This document shows positions 1 through 5,377 of a DNA stretch of 5,377 bases, one piece after another (the first letter of the stretch is position 1; every line of letters starts with the position of its first letter). The notes beneath the pieces are model-generated. The model had not been told where the DNA came from and did not search any database. It saw only the letters and a list, made by a program, of their open reading frames with translations. The position numbers were made by a program, and so were the translations under genes. The stretch comes from Rhizobiales bacterium UBA697 (GTDB lineage: Bacteria; Pseudomonadota; Alphaproteobacteria; Rhizobiales; Ancalomicrobiaceae), in the NCBI GenBank assembly GCA_002298965.1, contig DBMN01000306.1, positions 567-5,943 of the forward strand, given 5' to 3'.

Positions 1-2
1 TC

Positions 3-131
3 GGGGGCTGGCTCGTCGGCCTCTCGCTGGTGATCCTCGGGATCCAGTTGGCCGTATTCGTGGTGGTCGCGACGTTTCTCGTCGGTCGACCGGAGCCGCG
101 GGCGGTACGTCCGGAGGGACGAAGCGAATGA
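3..131 (+). CDS. C-terminal end of a membrane protein (partial, 5' end outside window)
   Basis: This reading frame is open from the left edge and ends at the TGA at 129-131, giving 42 residues. The visible part is a glycine/leucine/valine-rich hydrophobic stretch of about 24 residues (roughly visible residues 3-27, starting GGWLVGLSLVILG), which looks like one transmembrane helix. It is followed by a short polar tail rich in Arg, Pro and Glu that would lie outside the membrane. The family cannot be named from so little. The stop codon overlaps the ATG of the next gene as ATGA (128-131), a typical translational-coupling arrangement, so this is probably the upstream member of an operon with the alpha/beta hydrolase. 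The hydrophobic pattern and the exact stop/start overlap are the reasons for calling it coding. Confidence 0.62.
   Translation, partial: GGWLVGLSLVILGIQLAVFVVVATFLVGRPEPRAVRPEGRSE
113..118 (+). promoter_or_regulatory. Shine-Dalgarno for the alpha/beta hydrolase
   Basis: GGAGGG lies inside the end of the upstream membrane-protein gene, 9 bases before the ATG at 128 and 12 before the second ATG at 131. The spacing favours the first ATG, which is also the one that overlaps the upstream TGA. The first two codons are both ATG, so initiation could use either with almost no effect on the product. Confidence 0.6.
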
Positions 132-1072
132 TGGTGACGGCAGTGGCGGCGGGCGTCGCGGCGCTGGCGCTCGGACGGGTGGCGACGGCGGGTCTCGACC
201 GGCGGGTCGAACGGCGGGCGGCGCCGGTCGGGCGATTCGTGACGGTCGGCGAGCGGTCGATCCATGTCGTCGACCGGCCGGGGACGCGCGACCTCGTGCC
301 GATCGTCTTCCTGCACGGCGCCAGCGGCAACCTGCGCGACCCGCTGATCGCCTTCGGCGACGCCTTTCCCGAACATCGCCGCATCTTCCTCGATCGGCCC
401 GGTCACGGCTGGTCGGATCGGGCGGGGGCGGCGGATGCGACGCCGACGGCACAGGCGGCGATCGTCGCCGGCGTGCTCGATGCGCTCGGCATCGACCGGG
501 CGGTGGTCGTCGGCCATTCCTGGGGCGCGGCGGTGGCGACGGCCTTCGCGGTCGACCATGCGGAGCGCACCGCGGGTCTCGTGTGTCTGGCGCCTGCGAC
601 CCATCCCTGGCCGGGCGGCGTCGACGTCTGGCACGGACTGGTGACCCGGCCGGTGATCGGCCCGGCGATCGCCACCTACGTCATCCCGCTCGCCGGGCGG
701 GCGCTGTTCGACCGCATGCTGACGTCGGTCTTCGCGCCGTGCCCGGTGCCGTCCGACCTGCGCGAGGCGGCCGGGTTCGACATGGTGCTGCGGCCGGCGG
801 AGTTCGTCGCCAACTCGCAGGACATGATCGCGCTGAAGCCGGATCTCGAACGCCGCGCGCACCGTTACGGCGAGATCGCCGCGCCGACGCTGATCGTCCA
901 GGGCGACGGCGACACGGTGGTGTGGCCGTCGATCCATGCCGAGGCGCTGGAGCGGCAGATCGTGGGCGCGCGGCTGGTCACGCTCGGCGGCGTCGGCCAC
1001 ATGCCGCACCACGGCGCGCGGGCCGAGACGATCGCGGCGATCGAGGATCTGCTGGCACGCGTCGAGGGGTGA
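128..1072 (+). CDS. Alpha/beta-fold hydrolase with N-terminal hydrophobic segment
   Basis: The 314-residue product has the full signature of the alpha/beta hydrolase fold (AB hydrolase 1 type), a serine-hydrolase superfamily acting on esters, amides, epoxides or C-C bonds. Visible landmarks are the oxyanion motif FLHG (61-64), the DRPGHGWSD loop (89-97), the nucleophile elbow GHSWG with Ser131, the likely catalytic acid Asp262 in QGDGDTVV (258-265), and the catalytic His291 in GVGHMPHH. Residues about 155-245, between the core halves, form the cap region that usually sets substrate choice. Residues 3-16 are hydrophobic and alanine-rich and are followed by an Arg-rich stretch, so the enzyme may be anchored to the inner membrane or carry an uncleaved signal. 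The catalytic core starts near residue 36. The start is supported by GGAGGG at 113-118 and the ATGA overlap with the upstream membrane-protein gene, which suggests a common operon. Length and motifs look intact. The substrate cannot be inferred; annotations such as haloalkane dehalogenase or epoxide hydrolase would be guesses. Confidence 0.93.
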   Translation: MMVTAVAAGVAALALGRVATAGLDRRVERRAAPVGRFVTVGERSIHVVDRPGTRDLVPIVFLHGASGNLRDPLIAFGDAFPEHRRIFLDRPGHGWSDRAGAADATPTAQAAIVAGVLDALGIDRAVVVGHSWGAAVATAFAVDHAERTAGLVCLAPATHPWPGGVDVWHGLVTRPVIGPAIATYVIPLAGRALFDRMLTSVFAPCPVPSDLREAAGFDMVLRPAEFVANSQDMIALKPDLERRAHRYGEIAAPTLIVQGDGDTVVWPSIHAEALERQIVGARLVTLGGVGHMPHHGARAETIAAIEDLLARVEG

Positions 1073-1111
1073 GTTCCAAGGCTGGCGCCCTGGTTCTGCG
1101 CCTCCGTTCGG

Positions 1112-1225
1112 CTTCATCCTGAGGTGCTCGCGAAGTGAGCATCGAAGGACGAAGCCACGACGGGCCTTGCCTCTCGGCCCTTCGCACTTCGAGGCCCGGC
1201 TGCGCCGGGCACCTCAGTATGAAGG
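1112..1225. repeat. Twin REP-like palindromic intergenic repeat
   Basis: Two imperfect palindromes face each other here. Unit 1 (1112-1154) has end arms CTTCATCCT and AGGACGAAG (one mismatch) around an inner TGCTC/GAGCA hairpin (1125-1129 with 1137-1141). Unit 2 (1179-1225) has arms CCTTCGCACT and AGTATGAAGG (two mismatches) around a seven-pair stem GCCCGGC/GCCGGGC (1194-1200 with 1204-1210). The units are also inverted to each other: CTTCATCCTGAGGTGC at 1112-1127 matches the reverse complement of 1209-1224 at 15 of 16 positions. GGGCC (1162-1166) and GGCCC (1176-1180) could pair in the linker. From memory, palindromes with this TCATCCTGAGGTGC core are dispersed in many copies in alphaproteobacterial genomes. 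It sits between convergent genes, where it could help end transcription or protect mRNA 3' ends. It has no coding content, and one copy cannot prove it is dispersed. Confidence 0.75.
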
Positions 1226-1277
1226 ACCTCTGCACAGAGCCGAAAGGATCGAACTCGGTGCGGTCGATGTGAGACGC

Positions 1278-1296
1278 GGCGCGCTCAGAGCGCGCC
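1278..1296. terminator. GC hairpin spanning the pyruvate kinase stop codon (possible terminator or 3' stabiliser)
   Basis: GGCGCGCT (1278-1285) and AGCGCGCC (1289-1296) form a perfect eight-pair stem around a three-base loop (1286-1288). The pyruvate kinase TGA (1287-1285 on the minus strand) lies at the loop and stem edge, so the hairpin would fold from the last codons and the first bases after the stop. No T-run follows on the minus strand, so it is not a classical intrinsic terminator. It could act as a factor-assisted terminator or as a barrier to 3' exonucleases. On the plus strand it would also lie downstream of the REP pair and the hydrolase gene. Confidence 0.4.
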
Positions 1297-2721
1297 GGAA
1301 CCATCCGCGCCGACGAAGGCGATGCGCAGCATGTTGGTCGAGCCGGGGGTGCCGAAGGGTACGCCGCCGACCACGATCACGCGCTGGCCCGGGCGCGCCC
1401 AGCCCTCGGCATGGGCGATGCGGCAGGCGCGGTCGACCATGTCGTCGACGTCGCGGGCGTCCTGGGCGACGACGCAGTGGACGCCCCACACCAGCGCCAG
1501 ACGCCGCGCCATCGCGGGCGAGGCGGTCAGCGCGACGATCGGGGTGAAGGGCCGTTCGCGGGCGGCGCGCAGGCCGGTCGAGCCGGACTGGGTCAGGCAG
1601 ACGATGGCGGAGACCGACAGGGTCTCGCCGATCTGACGGGCGGCGGCGGTGATGGCGTCGGCGCCGGTCGCCTCGGTCTCGGGGCGCTGGGCGGCGACGA
1701 TGCCCTTCCAGGTCGGATCGGCCTCGGTCGCCTCGGCGATGGCGTTCATCATCGCCACGGTCTCGACCGGATACTTGCCGGCGGCGCTCTCGGCCGAGAG
1801 CATGATGGCGTCGGAGCTCTCGTAGACGGCGATGGCGACGTCGGAGACCTCGGCGCGGGTCGGCACCGGCGAGGAGATCATGCTCTCCAGCATCTGGGTG
1901 GCGACGACCACCGGCTTGCCGGCCTTGCGGCAGGCGCGGGAAATCTGCTTCTGCAGGCTCGGCACGCGCTCGAGCGGCATCTCGACGCCGAGGTCGCCGC
2001 GCGCCACCATGATGGCGTCGGAGAGTTCGATGATCTCGGCGAGGCGATCGATCGCCTGCGGCTTCTCGATCTTGGCCATGATGCCGGCGCGGCCGCGGGC
2101 GATGCGGCGGACCTCGGCGAGGTCTTCCGGGCGCTGGACGAAGGAGAGGGCGACCCAGTCGACGTTCTCGGCCAAGGCCGCGTCGAGGTCGTCGCGGTCC
2201 TTCGGCGTCAGCGCGCCGATCGGCAGGTCGGTGTCGGGCAGCGACACGCCCTTGCGGTCGGAGACGCGGCCGGCGACCACCACCTCGCAGACGAGCGTGT
2301 GGCCGCGCTTCTCGACGCAGCGCAGCTTGACCTTGCCGTCGTCGATCAGCAGGTGATGACCGGGCTCGACCGCCTCGAGGATCTCGGGATGGGGCAGGTG
2401 GACGCGAGTGGCGTCGCCCGGCGTGGGATCGGCATCGAGCATGAAGAGCGCGCCGGGGGCGAGCTCGACCGGACCGGCGGAGAAGGCGCCGAGCCTGAGC
2501 TTCGGGCCCTGGAGGTCGGCGAGGATGCCGATCGGCCGGCCGACACGCGCCTCGATGCCGCGAATGGTCGCGACCAGCTCGGCGAGCTTGGCGTGATTCG
2601 TGTGGCTCATGTTGATGCGGAACACATCCGCACCGGCCAGGAACAGCTTCTCGATGGTCGCAGCATCGGAGGAGGCCGGCCCGAGGGTGGCCAGAATCTT
2701 CACTCGCCGGTCGCGCTTCAT
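1285..2721 (-). CDS. pyk: Pyruvate kinase
   Basis: The 478-residue cytoplasmic enzyme transfers phosphate from phosphoenolpyruvate to ADP, giving pyruvate and ATP at the end of glycolysis/Entner-Doudoroff. The length is normal for bacterial pyruvate kinases. The A-domain TIM barrel (about 1-70 and 168-340) carries RINMSH (35-40), MAKIEKPQ with Lys217 and Glu219, MVARGDLGVE (238-247) with the metal ligand Asp243, ATQMLESM (274-281) with Thr275, and PTRAEVSDVA (287-296). The B lid domain covers about 71-167 and the C regulatory domain about 350-478, ending with a GSTNMLRIAFV segment. DLQGPKLRL (69-77) has Leu, Gln, Lys and Leu where K+-dependent enzymes have Thr, Lys, Glu and Thr, so it is of the PykA-like, probably K+-independent class. 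The start at 2721 is chosen because KILATLGPAS begins right after it and AGGGGGA precedes it; the frame stays open 27 codons further upstream, but that extension is Arg-rich and unlike the family. It lies 100 bp downstream of the DUF1036 gene, same strand. Confidence 0.97.
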   Translation of the reverse strand: MKRDRRVKILATLGPASSDAATIEKLFLAGADVFRINMSHTNHAKLAELVATIRGIEARVGRPIGILADLQGPKLRLGAFSAGPVELAPGALFMLDADPTPGDATRVHLPHPEILEAVEPGHHLLIDDGKVKLRCVEKRGHTLVCEVVVAGRVSDRKGVSLPDTDLPIGALTPKDRDDLDAALAENVDWVALSFVQRPEDLAEVRRIARGRAGIMAKIEKPQAIDRLAEIIELSDAIMVARGDLGVEMPLERVPSLQKQISRACRKAGKPVVVATQMLESMISSPVPTRAEVSDVAIAVYESSDAIMLSAESAAGKYPVETVAMMNAIAEATEADPTWKGIVAAQRPETEATGADAITAAARQIGETLSVSAIVCLTQSGSTGLRAARERPFTPIVALTASPAMARRLALVWGVHCVVAQDARDVDDMVDRACRIAHAEGWARPGQRVIVVGGVPFGTPGSTNMLRIAFVGADGSGAL

Positions 2722-2725
2722 GGGG

Positions 2726-2732
2726 TCCCCCT
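2726..2732 (-). promoter_or_regulatory. Shine-Dalgarno deciding the pyruvate kinase start
   Basis: Read on the minus strand this is AGGGGGA, ending four bases before the ATG at 2721. It supports that start over the ATG at 2802 in the same open frame. The purine run overlaps a small GGGG-T-CCCC palindrome (2722-2730), which could partly hide the site in the mRNA. Confidence 0.6.
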
Positions 2733-2761
2733 GATCGTCTTTTCGACGTTCATAGACCCTG

Positions 2762-2801
2762 ACGCTGCGTCTGCACAGGCGCAAAATCAGCGTGAGACGC
2801 A
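2762..2801 (-). promoter_or_regulatory. Pair of mutually exclusive inverted repeats in the pyk leader
   Basis: The 100-bp gap between the DUF1036 stop and the pyk start holds two interleaved inverted repeats. ACGCTG (2762-2767) can pair with CAGCGT (2788-2793), and TGCGTCT (2766-2772) can pair with AGACGCA (2795-2801). The left arms share bases 2766-2767, so both cannot form fully at once. Such an arrangement could serve an operator or an RNA switch, but the loops are about 20 bases, the stems are short and no function is shown. No convincing promoter hexamers were recognised in this gap. Confidence 0.25.
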
Positions 2802-2821
2802 AATTCTTTCAGGATGAGGGA

Positions 2822-3322
2822 TCATTGCATCCCGGACGAGGAGCGCCCCGGTTCGGTGAGCTGGACCGTCCAGGTCCGCTGTTCGCCGGTGTCGATCTCG
2901 AAGAAGCCGGTGCGCTCGAAGCCACGCTTCAGGCAGTCGTCGATGCCCTTGATCGTGAACGTTCTTTCCTGCGTGCACATGAAGGAGCGGCCGCTCCACT
3001 CGCCGCCGTGGTCGTAGTCGACGGCGTAGAGGTAGTAGAAGCGGGAGACCAGCGGACCGGCGAGCAGCGTCTCGCAGGAATTGGCGGCGACGTTCCACCA
3101 CCCTTCGGTCTTCCAGGACTCTTCGTCCTTGTAGCCGACGGCGACGCCGATGCGGCTGGTCGTCTTGTTGCAGATGCGCAGGTCGGCGTGGGCGGGGGCG
3201 GCGTAGACGATCGCCGGCAGGCCGAAGGCGAGCGCGGCCAAGACGGCACGACGAAGGCCGCGGGCAAAAGCCGTCGGGGCTCGGCGTGTCTCGGCTCTGA
3301 GGGCGTCCTGGCGCTTCTGCAT
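2822..3322 (-). CDS. Secreted DUF1036-family protein
   Basis: The 166-residue product matches my knowledge of DUF1036 proteins, small secreted proteins of unknown function common in alphaproteobacteria. An Arg-rich n-region (to Arg25) precedes a hydrophobic core (about 26-41) and a signal-peptidase site after AHA (44-46), leaving a mature domain of about 120 residues beginning DLRICNKT. Typical segments are ICNKTTSRIGVAVGYKD (50-66), EGWWNVAANSCE (73-84), FYYLYAVDYDHGGEWSG (95-111), FMCTQERTFTIKGIDDC (114-130) and TGFFEIDTGEQRTWTVQL (138-155). Four cysteines (51, 83, 116, 130) could form two disulfides in the periplasm. The start at 3322 is the only ATG giving a plausible signal peptide, but no Shine-Dalgarno sequence is visible before it and the n-region is long for this type. 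It is the middle gene of a transporter-DUF1036-pyk array on the minus strand. Its link to pyk is positional; no biochemical role is implied. Confidence 0.9.
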   Translation of the reverse strand: MQKRQDALRAETRRAPTAFARGLRRAVLAALAFGLPAIVYAAPAHADLRICNKTTSRIGVAVGYKDEESWKTEGWWNVAANSCETLLAGPLVSRFYYLYAVDYDHGGEWSGRSFMCTQERTFTIKGIDDCLKRGFERTGFFEIDTGEQRTWTVQLTEPGRSSSGMQ

Positions 3323-3331
3323 GTCGCAACG

Positions 3332-3382
3332 TGGATCGTCGATGTCGGCGCGAGTGTCAATGGCCGAAGGGCGAGATGTCAA
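3332..3382 (-). promoter_or_regulatory. Candidate promoter(s) with tandem TTGACA hexamers before the DUF1036 gene
   Basis: On the minus strand two perfect TTGACA hexamers occur, at 3382-3377 and 3360-3355, with a 22-bp period. Seventeen bases after the proximal one lies GATCCA (3337-3332), and 17 bases after the distal one lies TGACAC (3359-3354); both are poor -10 elements. If the proximal box is used, transcription would start within a few bases of the ATG at 3322, giving a leaderless or nearly leaderless mRNA, which would fit the missing Shine-Dalgarno. The -35 matches are seen; promoter activity is inferred. Confidence 0.35.
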
Positions 3383-3471
3383 CCGTGGCAAGGTGTTCCG
3401 GGCGCGTCGCGGGCTTTTCGGGGCTCCGCGGGCGCTTCGGACTCGGTATCCCGGCACCGTGGGCGTCGGGA

Positions 3472-4389
3472 TCAGGGTGCGGCCGGTCCTTCTTCGGCAT
3501 GGGCGCCGCGCGGGCGGGCGACCCAGATGCCGGCGAGGATCGCCAGACCGCCGACGATCTGCCAGAAGCCCAGCGTCTCGCCGAAGAAGATCCAGCCGAA
3601 CAGCGCGCCGGCCAGAGCCTCCAGGAAGATCACCAAGGACGAAAAGGCGGCAGAGAGATGGCCGAGCGCCCAGGCGAGCAGGCCCTGGCCGCCGACGTGG
3701 CTGATCGTGGCCATGGCGACGAGCGCCACGGCGCCGCCGAGCGTCGCCGGCACCCACGAATTCTCGGCGACGCCTGCGATCACCGCGAGGCCGACGGCGG
3801 TGATCACCGTCGAGCGCGCCAGCACCACGGCCGCCGGCGCGGTGCGGCGGGCGACGCGGACGGCGAGGAAGTAGAGGCCGAAGCCGAGCGAGGTGCCGAT
3901 GCCGTAGAGATCGCCGAGGAGGCGTTCGGGGGCGAGTTGCCAGCTCGAGCCGACCAGCGCCACGGCGCCGGAGACGCAGAGCGCGAGGCCGGCCACCATG
4001 GGCCGCGTCACCCGTTCGCCGATGACCAGCGAGAACAGCATCACCCAGACCGGCGCCATGCAGGCGAGCAGCGTGGCGTTGGCGATGGTGGTGTTGAAGA
4101 TGGCGAGGTGCCAGAAGAAGAGGTCGAGCACGAAGAACAGGCCGGCGAGCACGTCGGCCCGGCTCCAGCGCTTCGGCACCGCGACCGTCGCGCGCCTCAC
4201 CTCGATCGCCGCCAGCACCCACAGCAGCGGCAGGGCGAGGAAGACGCGGTAGAAGGCCGAGGTGAAGGGGCCGACGCCGGCGTAGCGCACGAAGACCGGC
4301 GAGACGCCCATGGCGAAGGCCGCGACCACCAGCGCCAGGAGGGCGACGGCGACGAACGAGCGCGGCTCGGGCGAACGGCTGGCGGGCAT
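3472..4389 (-). CDS. EamA/DMT-superfamily membrane transporter
   Basis: The 305-residue integral inner-membrane protein has the length and two-fold repeat of the drug/metabolite transporter superfamily: about ten hydrophobic helices, near residues 11-29, 40-62, 79-96, 104-123, 131-147, 160-178, 187-206, 214-233, 244-265 and 275-291. The first EamA repeat covers about 14-147 and ends after LVIGERVTRP (121-130); the second covers about 160-291 with FFGETLGFWQ (268-277), the matching glycine-glutamate motif. Members export amino acids, purines, drugs or other small metabolites, usually by proton antiport, but the substrate cannot be predicted. The start at 4389 follows AAAGAGG (4400-4394), four bases upstream, and puts the first helix right after a short polar N-terminus. 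The open frame runs on antisense to the amidohydrolase gene, but that extension is Arg/His/Pro-rich and not membrane-like, so it is rejected. It is divergent from the amidohydrolase gene and 149 bp upstream of DUF1036. Confidence 0.93.
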   Translation of the reverse strand: MPASRSPEPRSFVAVALLALVVAAFAMGVSPVFVRYAGVGPFTSAFYRVFLALPLLWVLAAIEVRRATVAVPKRWSRADVLAGLFFVLDLFFWHLAIFNTTIANATLLACMAPVWVMLFSLVIGERVTRPMVAGLALCVSGAVALVGSSWQLAPERLLGDLYGIGTSLGFGLYFLAVRVARRTAPAAVVLARSTVITAVGLAVIAGVAENSWVPATLGGAVALVAMATISHVGGQGLLAWALGHLSAAFSSLVIFLEALAGALFGWIFFGETLGFWQIVGGLAILAGIWVARPRGAHAEEGPAAP

Positions 4390-4512
4390 CGGGCCTCTTT
4401 CGAATGGACGGCTCGAGAGCGCCGACGCGTTCTTCGCGGCGGACGGTTCTGTCGGAAGCGAACATGAACTAACCTCTCCTATTCGATCGTTCGAGGAAGG
4501 TCCACGCCGCGC
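4390..4512. promoter_or_regulatory. Divergent intergenic region between the EamA transporter and amidohydrolase genes
   Basis: This 123-bp gap must carry the start signals of both divergent genes. It holds AAAGAGG (4400-4394, minus) for the transporter and GAGGAAGG (4493-4500, plus) for the amidohydrolase, and a locally less GC-rich stretch at about 4456-4485. I see no hexamer pair good enough to name as a promoter and no clear operator; a CGATCG palindrome at 4484-4489 is too short to weigh. Confidence 0.4.
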
Positions 4513-5355
4513 ATGCATGCCGCCCCTCCGTTTTCCCTCGCCGTGCCGCTCCGCGACGAGGACGCCTACGAGATCGTGCCGGGCGATGCCGGTGCGGGCC
4601 TCGTCATCGTCGCCGATCATGCCTCCAACCGGGTGCCGGACGATCTCGCCGGTCTCGGTCTCGCCGAGGTGCAGTTCCATCGCCACATCGCCTTCGACAT
4701 CGGCGTCGAGCCGTTGGTGCGGGTGCTGGCGGAACGGCTCGGCGCCCCGGCGGTGATCTCGCGCTTCTCGCGGCTGGTGATCGATCCCAACCGCGGCGAC
4801 GACGATCCGACCCTGGTGATGCGGCTCTCCGACGGGGCGGTGGTGCCGGGCAACGCGACGCTCGACGCGGCGGGACGCGAAGCGCGGATCGAACGGTTCT
4901 GGCGGCCCTACGACCGGGCGATCGGGGCGACGATCGACGCCGCCTTCTCCGGCGGGCGGGCGCCGGTGATCTTCTCGCTGCATTCCTTCACGCCGGTGTG
5001 GCGCGGGAGGCCGCGACCCTGGCACTGCGGCGTGCTGTGGGACGCCGATCCGCGGCTGCCGACGTTCCTGCTCGATCGGCTGGCGGCCGATCCGGCGCTG
5101 GTGGTCGGCGACAACGAGCCCTACGACGGTGCGCTCGAGGGCGACACGATGTATCGCCACGGCACCCGGCGCGGCCTGGCGCACGCCATCCTCGAGATCC
5201 GTCAGGACCTGATCGCCGAGGAGGCGGGGCGGGCGGCCTGGGCGGATCGGCTGGTGCCGATCCTCGAGGAGGCGCGGCGACGCGCCGACTTCGCCGAGCC
5301 GCGGCTGCACGGCTCGCGCACCGGCCCGGTCCGCGACGCCGAGCGCGGGGCGTGA
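4513..5355 (+). CDS. N-formylglutamate amidohydrolase-family protein
   Basis: The 280-residue protein matches the N-formylglutamate amidohydrolase (FGase) family, metal-dependent enzymes that hydrolyse N-formylglutamate to glutamate and formate in one branch of histidine breakdown. Landmarks are IVADHASNRVP (32-42) with His36, FHRHIAFDIG (55-64) with Asp62, SRLVIDPNR (86-94), the HSFTPVWRG segment (157-165) with His157, GDNEPYDG (199-206), and YRHGTRRGLAHAILEIRQDLI (from 214) with His216, His224, Glu228 and Arg230. These His/Asp/Glu residues are candidate metal or catalytic residues by family pattern; I have not aligned them. The length is typical. The start at 4513 follows GAGGAAGG (4493-4500), spaced 12 bases, slightly long. 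No other hut genes are in view, so a role in histidine use is unproven and related N-formyl or N-acyl amino acids are possible substrates; hence no hutG symbol. It is transcribed divergently from the EamA transporter. Confidence 0.9.
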   Translation: MHAAPPFSLAVPLRDEDAYEIVPGDAGAGLVIVADHASNRVPDDLAGLGLAEVQFHRHIAFDIGVEPLVRVLAERLGAPAVISRFSRLVIDPNRGDDDPTLVMRLSDGAVVPGNATLDAAGREARIERFWRPYDRAIGATIDAAFSGGRAPVIFSLHSFTPVWRGRPRPWHCGVLWDADPRLPTFLLDRLAADPALVVGDNEPYDGALEGDTMYRHGTRRGLAHAILEIRQDLIAEEAGRAAWADRLVPILEEARRRADFAEPRLHGSRTGPVRDAERGA

Positions 5356-5377
5356 ACGAAAGGGCCGGGGAAGGCGC
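5356..5377. other. Window edge after the amidohydrolase gene, no gene seen
   Basis: Twenty-two bases follow the TGA. They hold purine-rich GAAAGGG and GGGGAAGG (5367-5374), which could be a Shine-Dalgarno for a plus-strand gene starting just beyond the window, but nothing more can be said. Confidence 0.2.

Noticed and set aside
1228..1239. CTCTG/CAGAG inverted repeat as a possible terminator
   Set aside because: A two-base loop, a five-pair stem and no T-run make it too weak to call.
936..1547. Open frame of 203 codons crossing the hydrolase end, the REP pair and the pyk 3' end
   Set aside because: It runs through a non-coding repeat and two other genes, with an Arg-dominated translation and no ribosome-binding site.
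2722..2802. N-terminal extension of pyruvate kinase to an ATG at 2802
   Set aside because: The extra 27 residues are not typical of the family, and a good Shine-Dalgarno sits directly before the internal ATG at 2721.
1411..2817. Long open frame of 468 codons on the plus strand opposite pyruvate kinase
   Set aside because: It is the antisense shadow of a GC-rich gene. Its translation is a low-complexity Gly/Asp/Ala/Arg mix with no recognisable domain, while the minus strand encodes a complete pyruvate kinase.
2808..2817. TTCAGGATGA near the end of the DUF1036 gene, resembling a fragment of the REP end motif
   Set aside because: The match is only about ten bases, with no palindromic partner and close to coding sequence, so chance is the simplest reading.
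3331..4467. Plus-strand open frames of 378 and 360 codons opposite the transporter and DUF1036
   Set aside because: The products are low-complexity, dominated by Arg, Ala, Gly, Glu and Asp, with no family features, as expected from stop-poor GC-rich antisense frames.
4390..5310. Minus-strand open frame continuing the transporter through the amidohydrolase gene (possible 612-residue fusion)
   Set aside because: The extension is Arg/His/Pro-rich and antisense to a well-conserved enzyme. The transporter has its own ATG and Shine-Dalgarno at 4389-4400.

Overview
The window is GC-rich DNA (about 70% by eye) with dense, strongly GC3-biased genes. Protein sequence types (a PykA-like pyruvate kinase with an LQGPK motif, a secreted DUF1036 protein, an N-formylglutamate amidohydrolase) and a REP-like repeat with a TCATCCTGAGGTGC core point to an alphaproteobacterium, most likely Hyphomicrobiales (Rhizobiales). 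Genus cannot be fixed from this sequence. It looks like ordinary chromosome, not a mobile island: no transposase, integrase, phage gene, CRISPR array, tRNA or rRNA was seen.

Layout, left to right. Positions 3-131 (+) are the last 42 codons of a membrane protein whose start lies outside the window. Its stop overlaps, as ATGA, the start of an alpha/beta hydrolase gene (128-1072, +), so the two are probably translated as a coupled pair. A 212-bp gap follows, between convergent genes. It holds a pair of facing REP-like palindromes (1112-1225), and a strong GC hairpin (1278-1296) spans the stop codon of the next gene. On the minus strand, read right to left, come an EamA/DMT-family transporter (4389-3472), a secreted DUF1036 protein (3322-2822) and pyruvate kinase (2721-1285). 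They lie head to tail with gaps of 149 and 100 bp, so they may be cotranscribed or have separate promoters. An N-formylglutamate amidohydrolase-family gene (4513-5355, +) diverges from the transporter across a 123-bp intergenic region. The last 22 bases hold no gene.

Functionally this is housekeeping and accessory metabolism: the last step of glycolysis, a metabolite/drug exporter, a small envelope or periplasmic protein of unknown role, a deformylating amidohydrolase and a hydrolase of unknown substrate. No single pathway links them all. The DUF1036-pyk adjacency is one I recall from other Rhizobiales. I found no clear new multi-gene system. The observations most worth a second look are the twin REP element, the K+-independence signature of the pyruvate kinase, tandem TTGACA hexamers before a DUF1036 start that lacks a Shine-Dalgarno sequence, and competing hairpins in the pyk leader.
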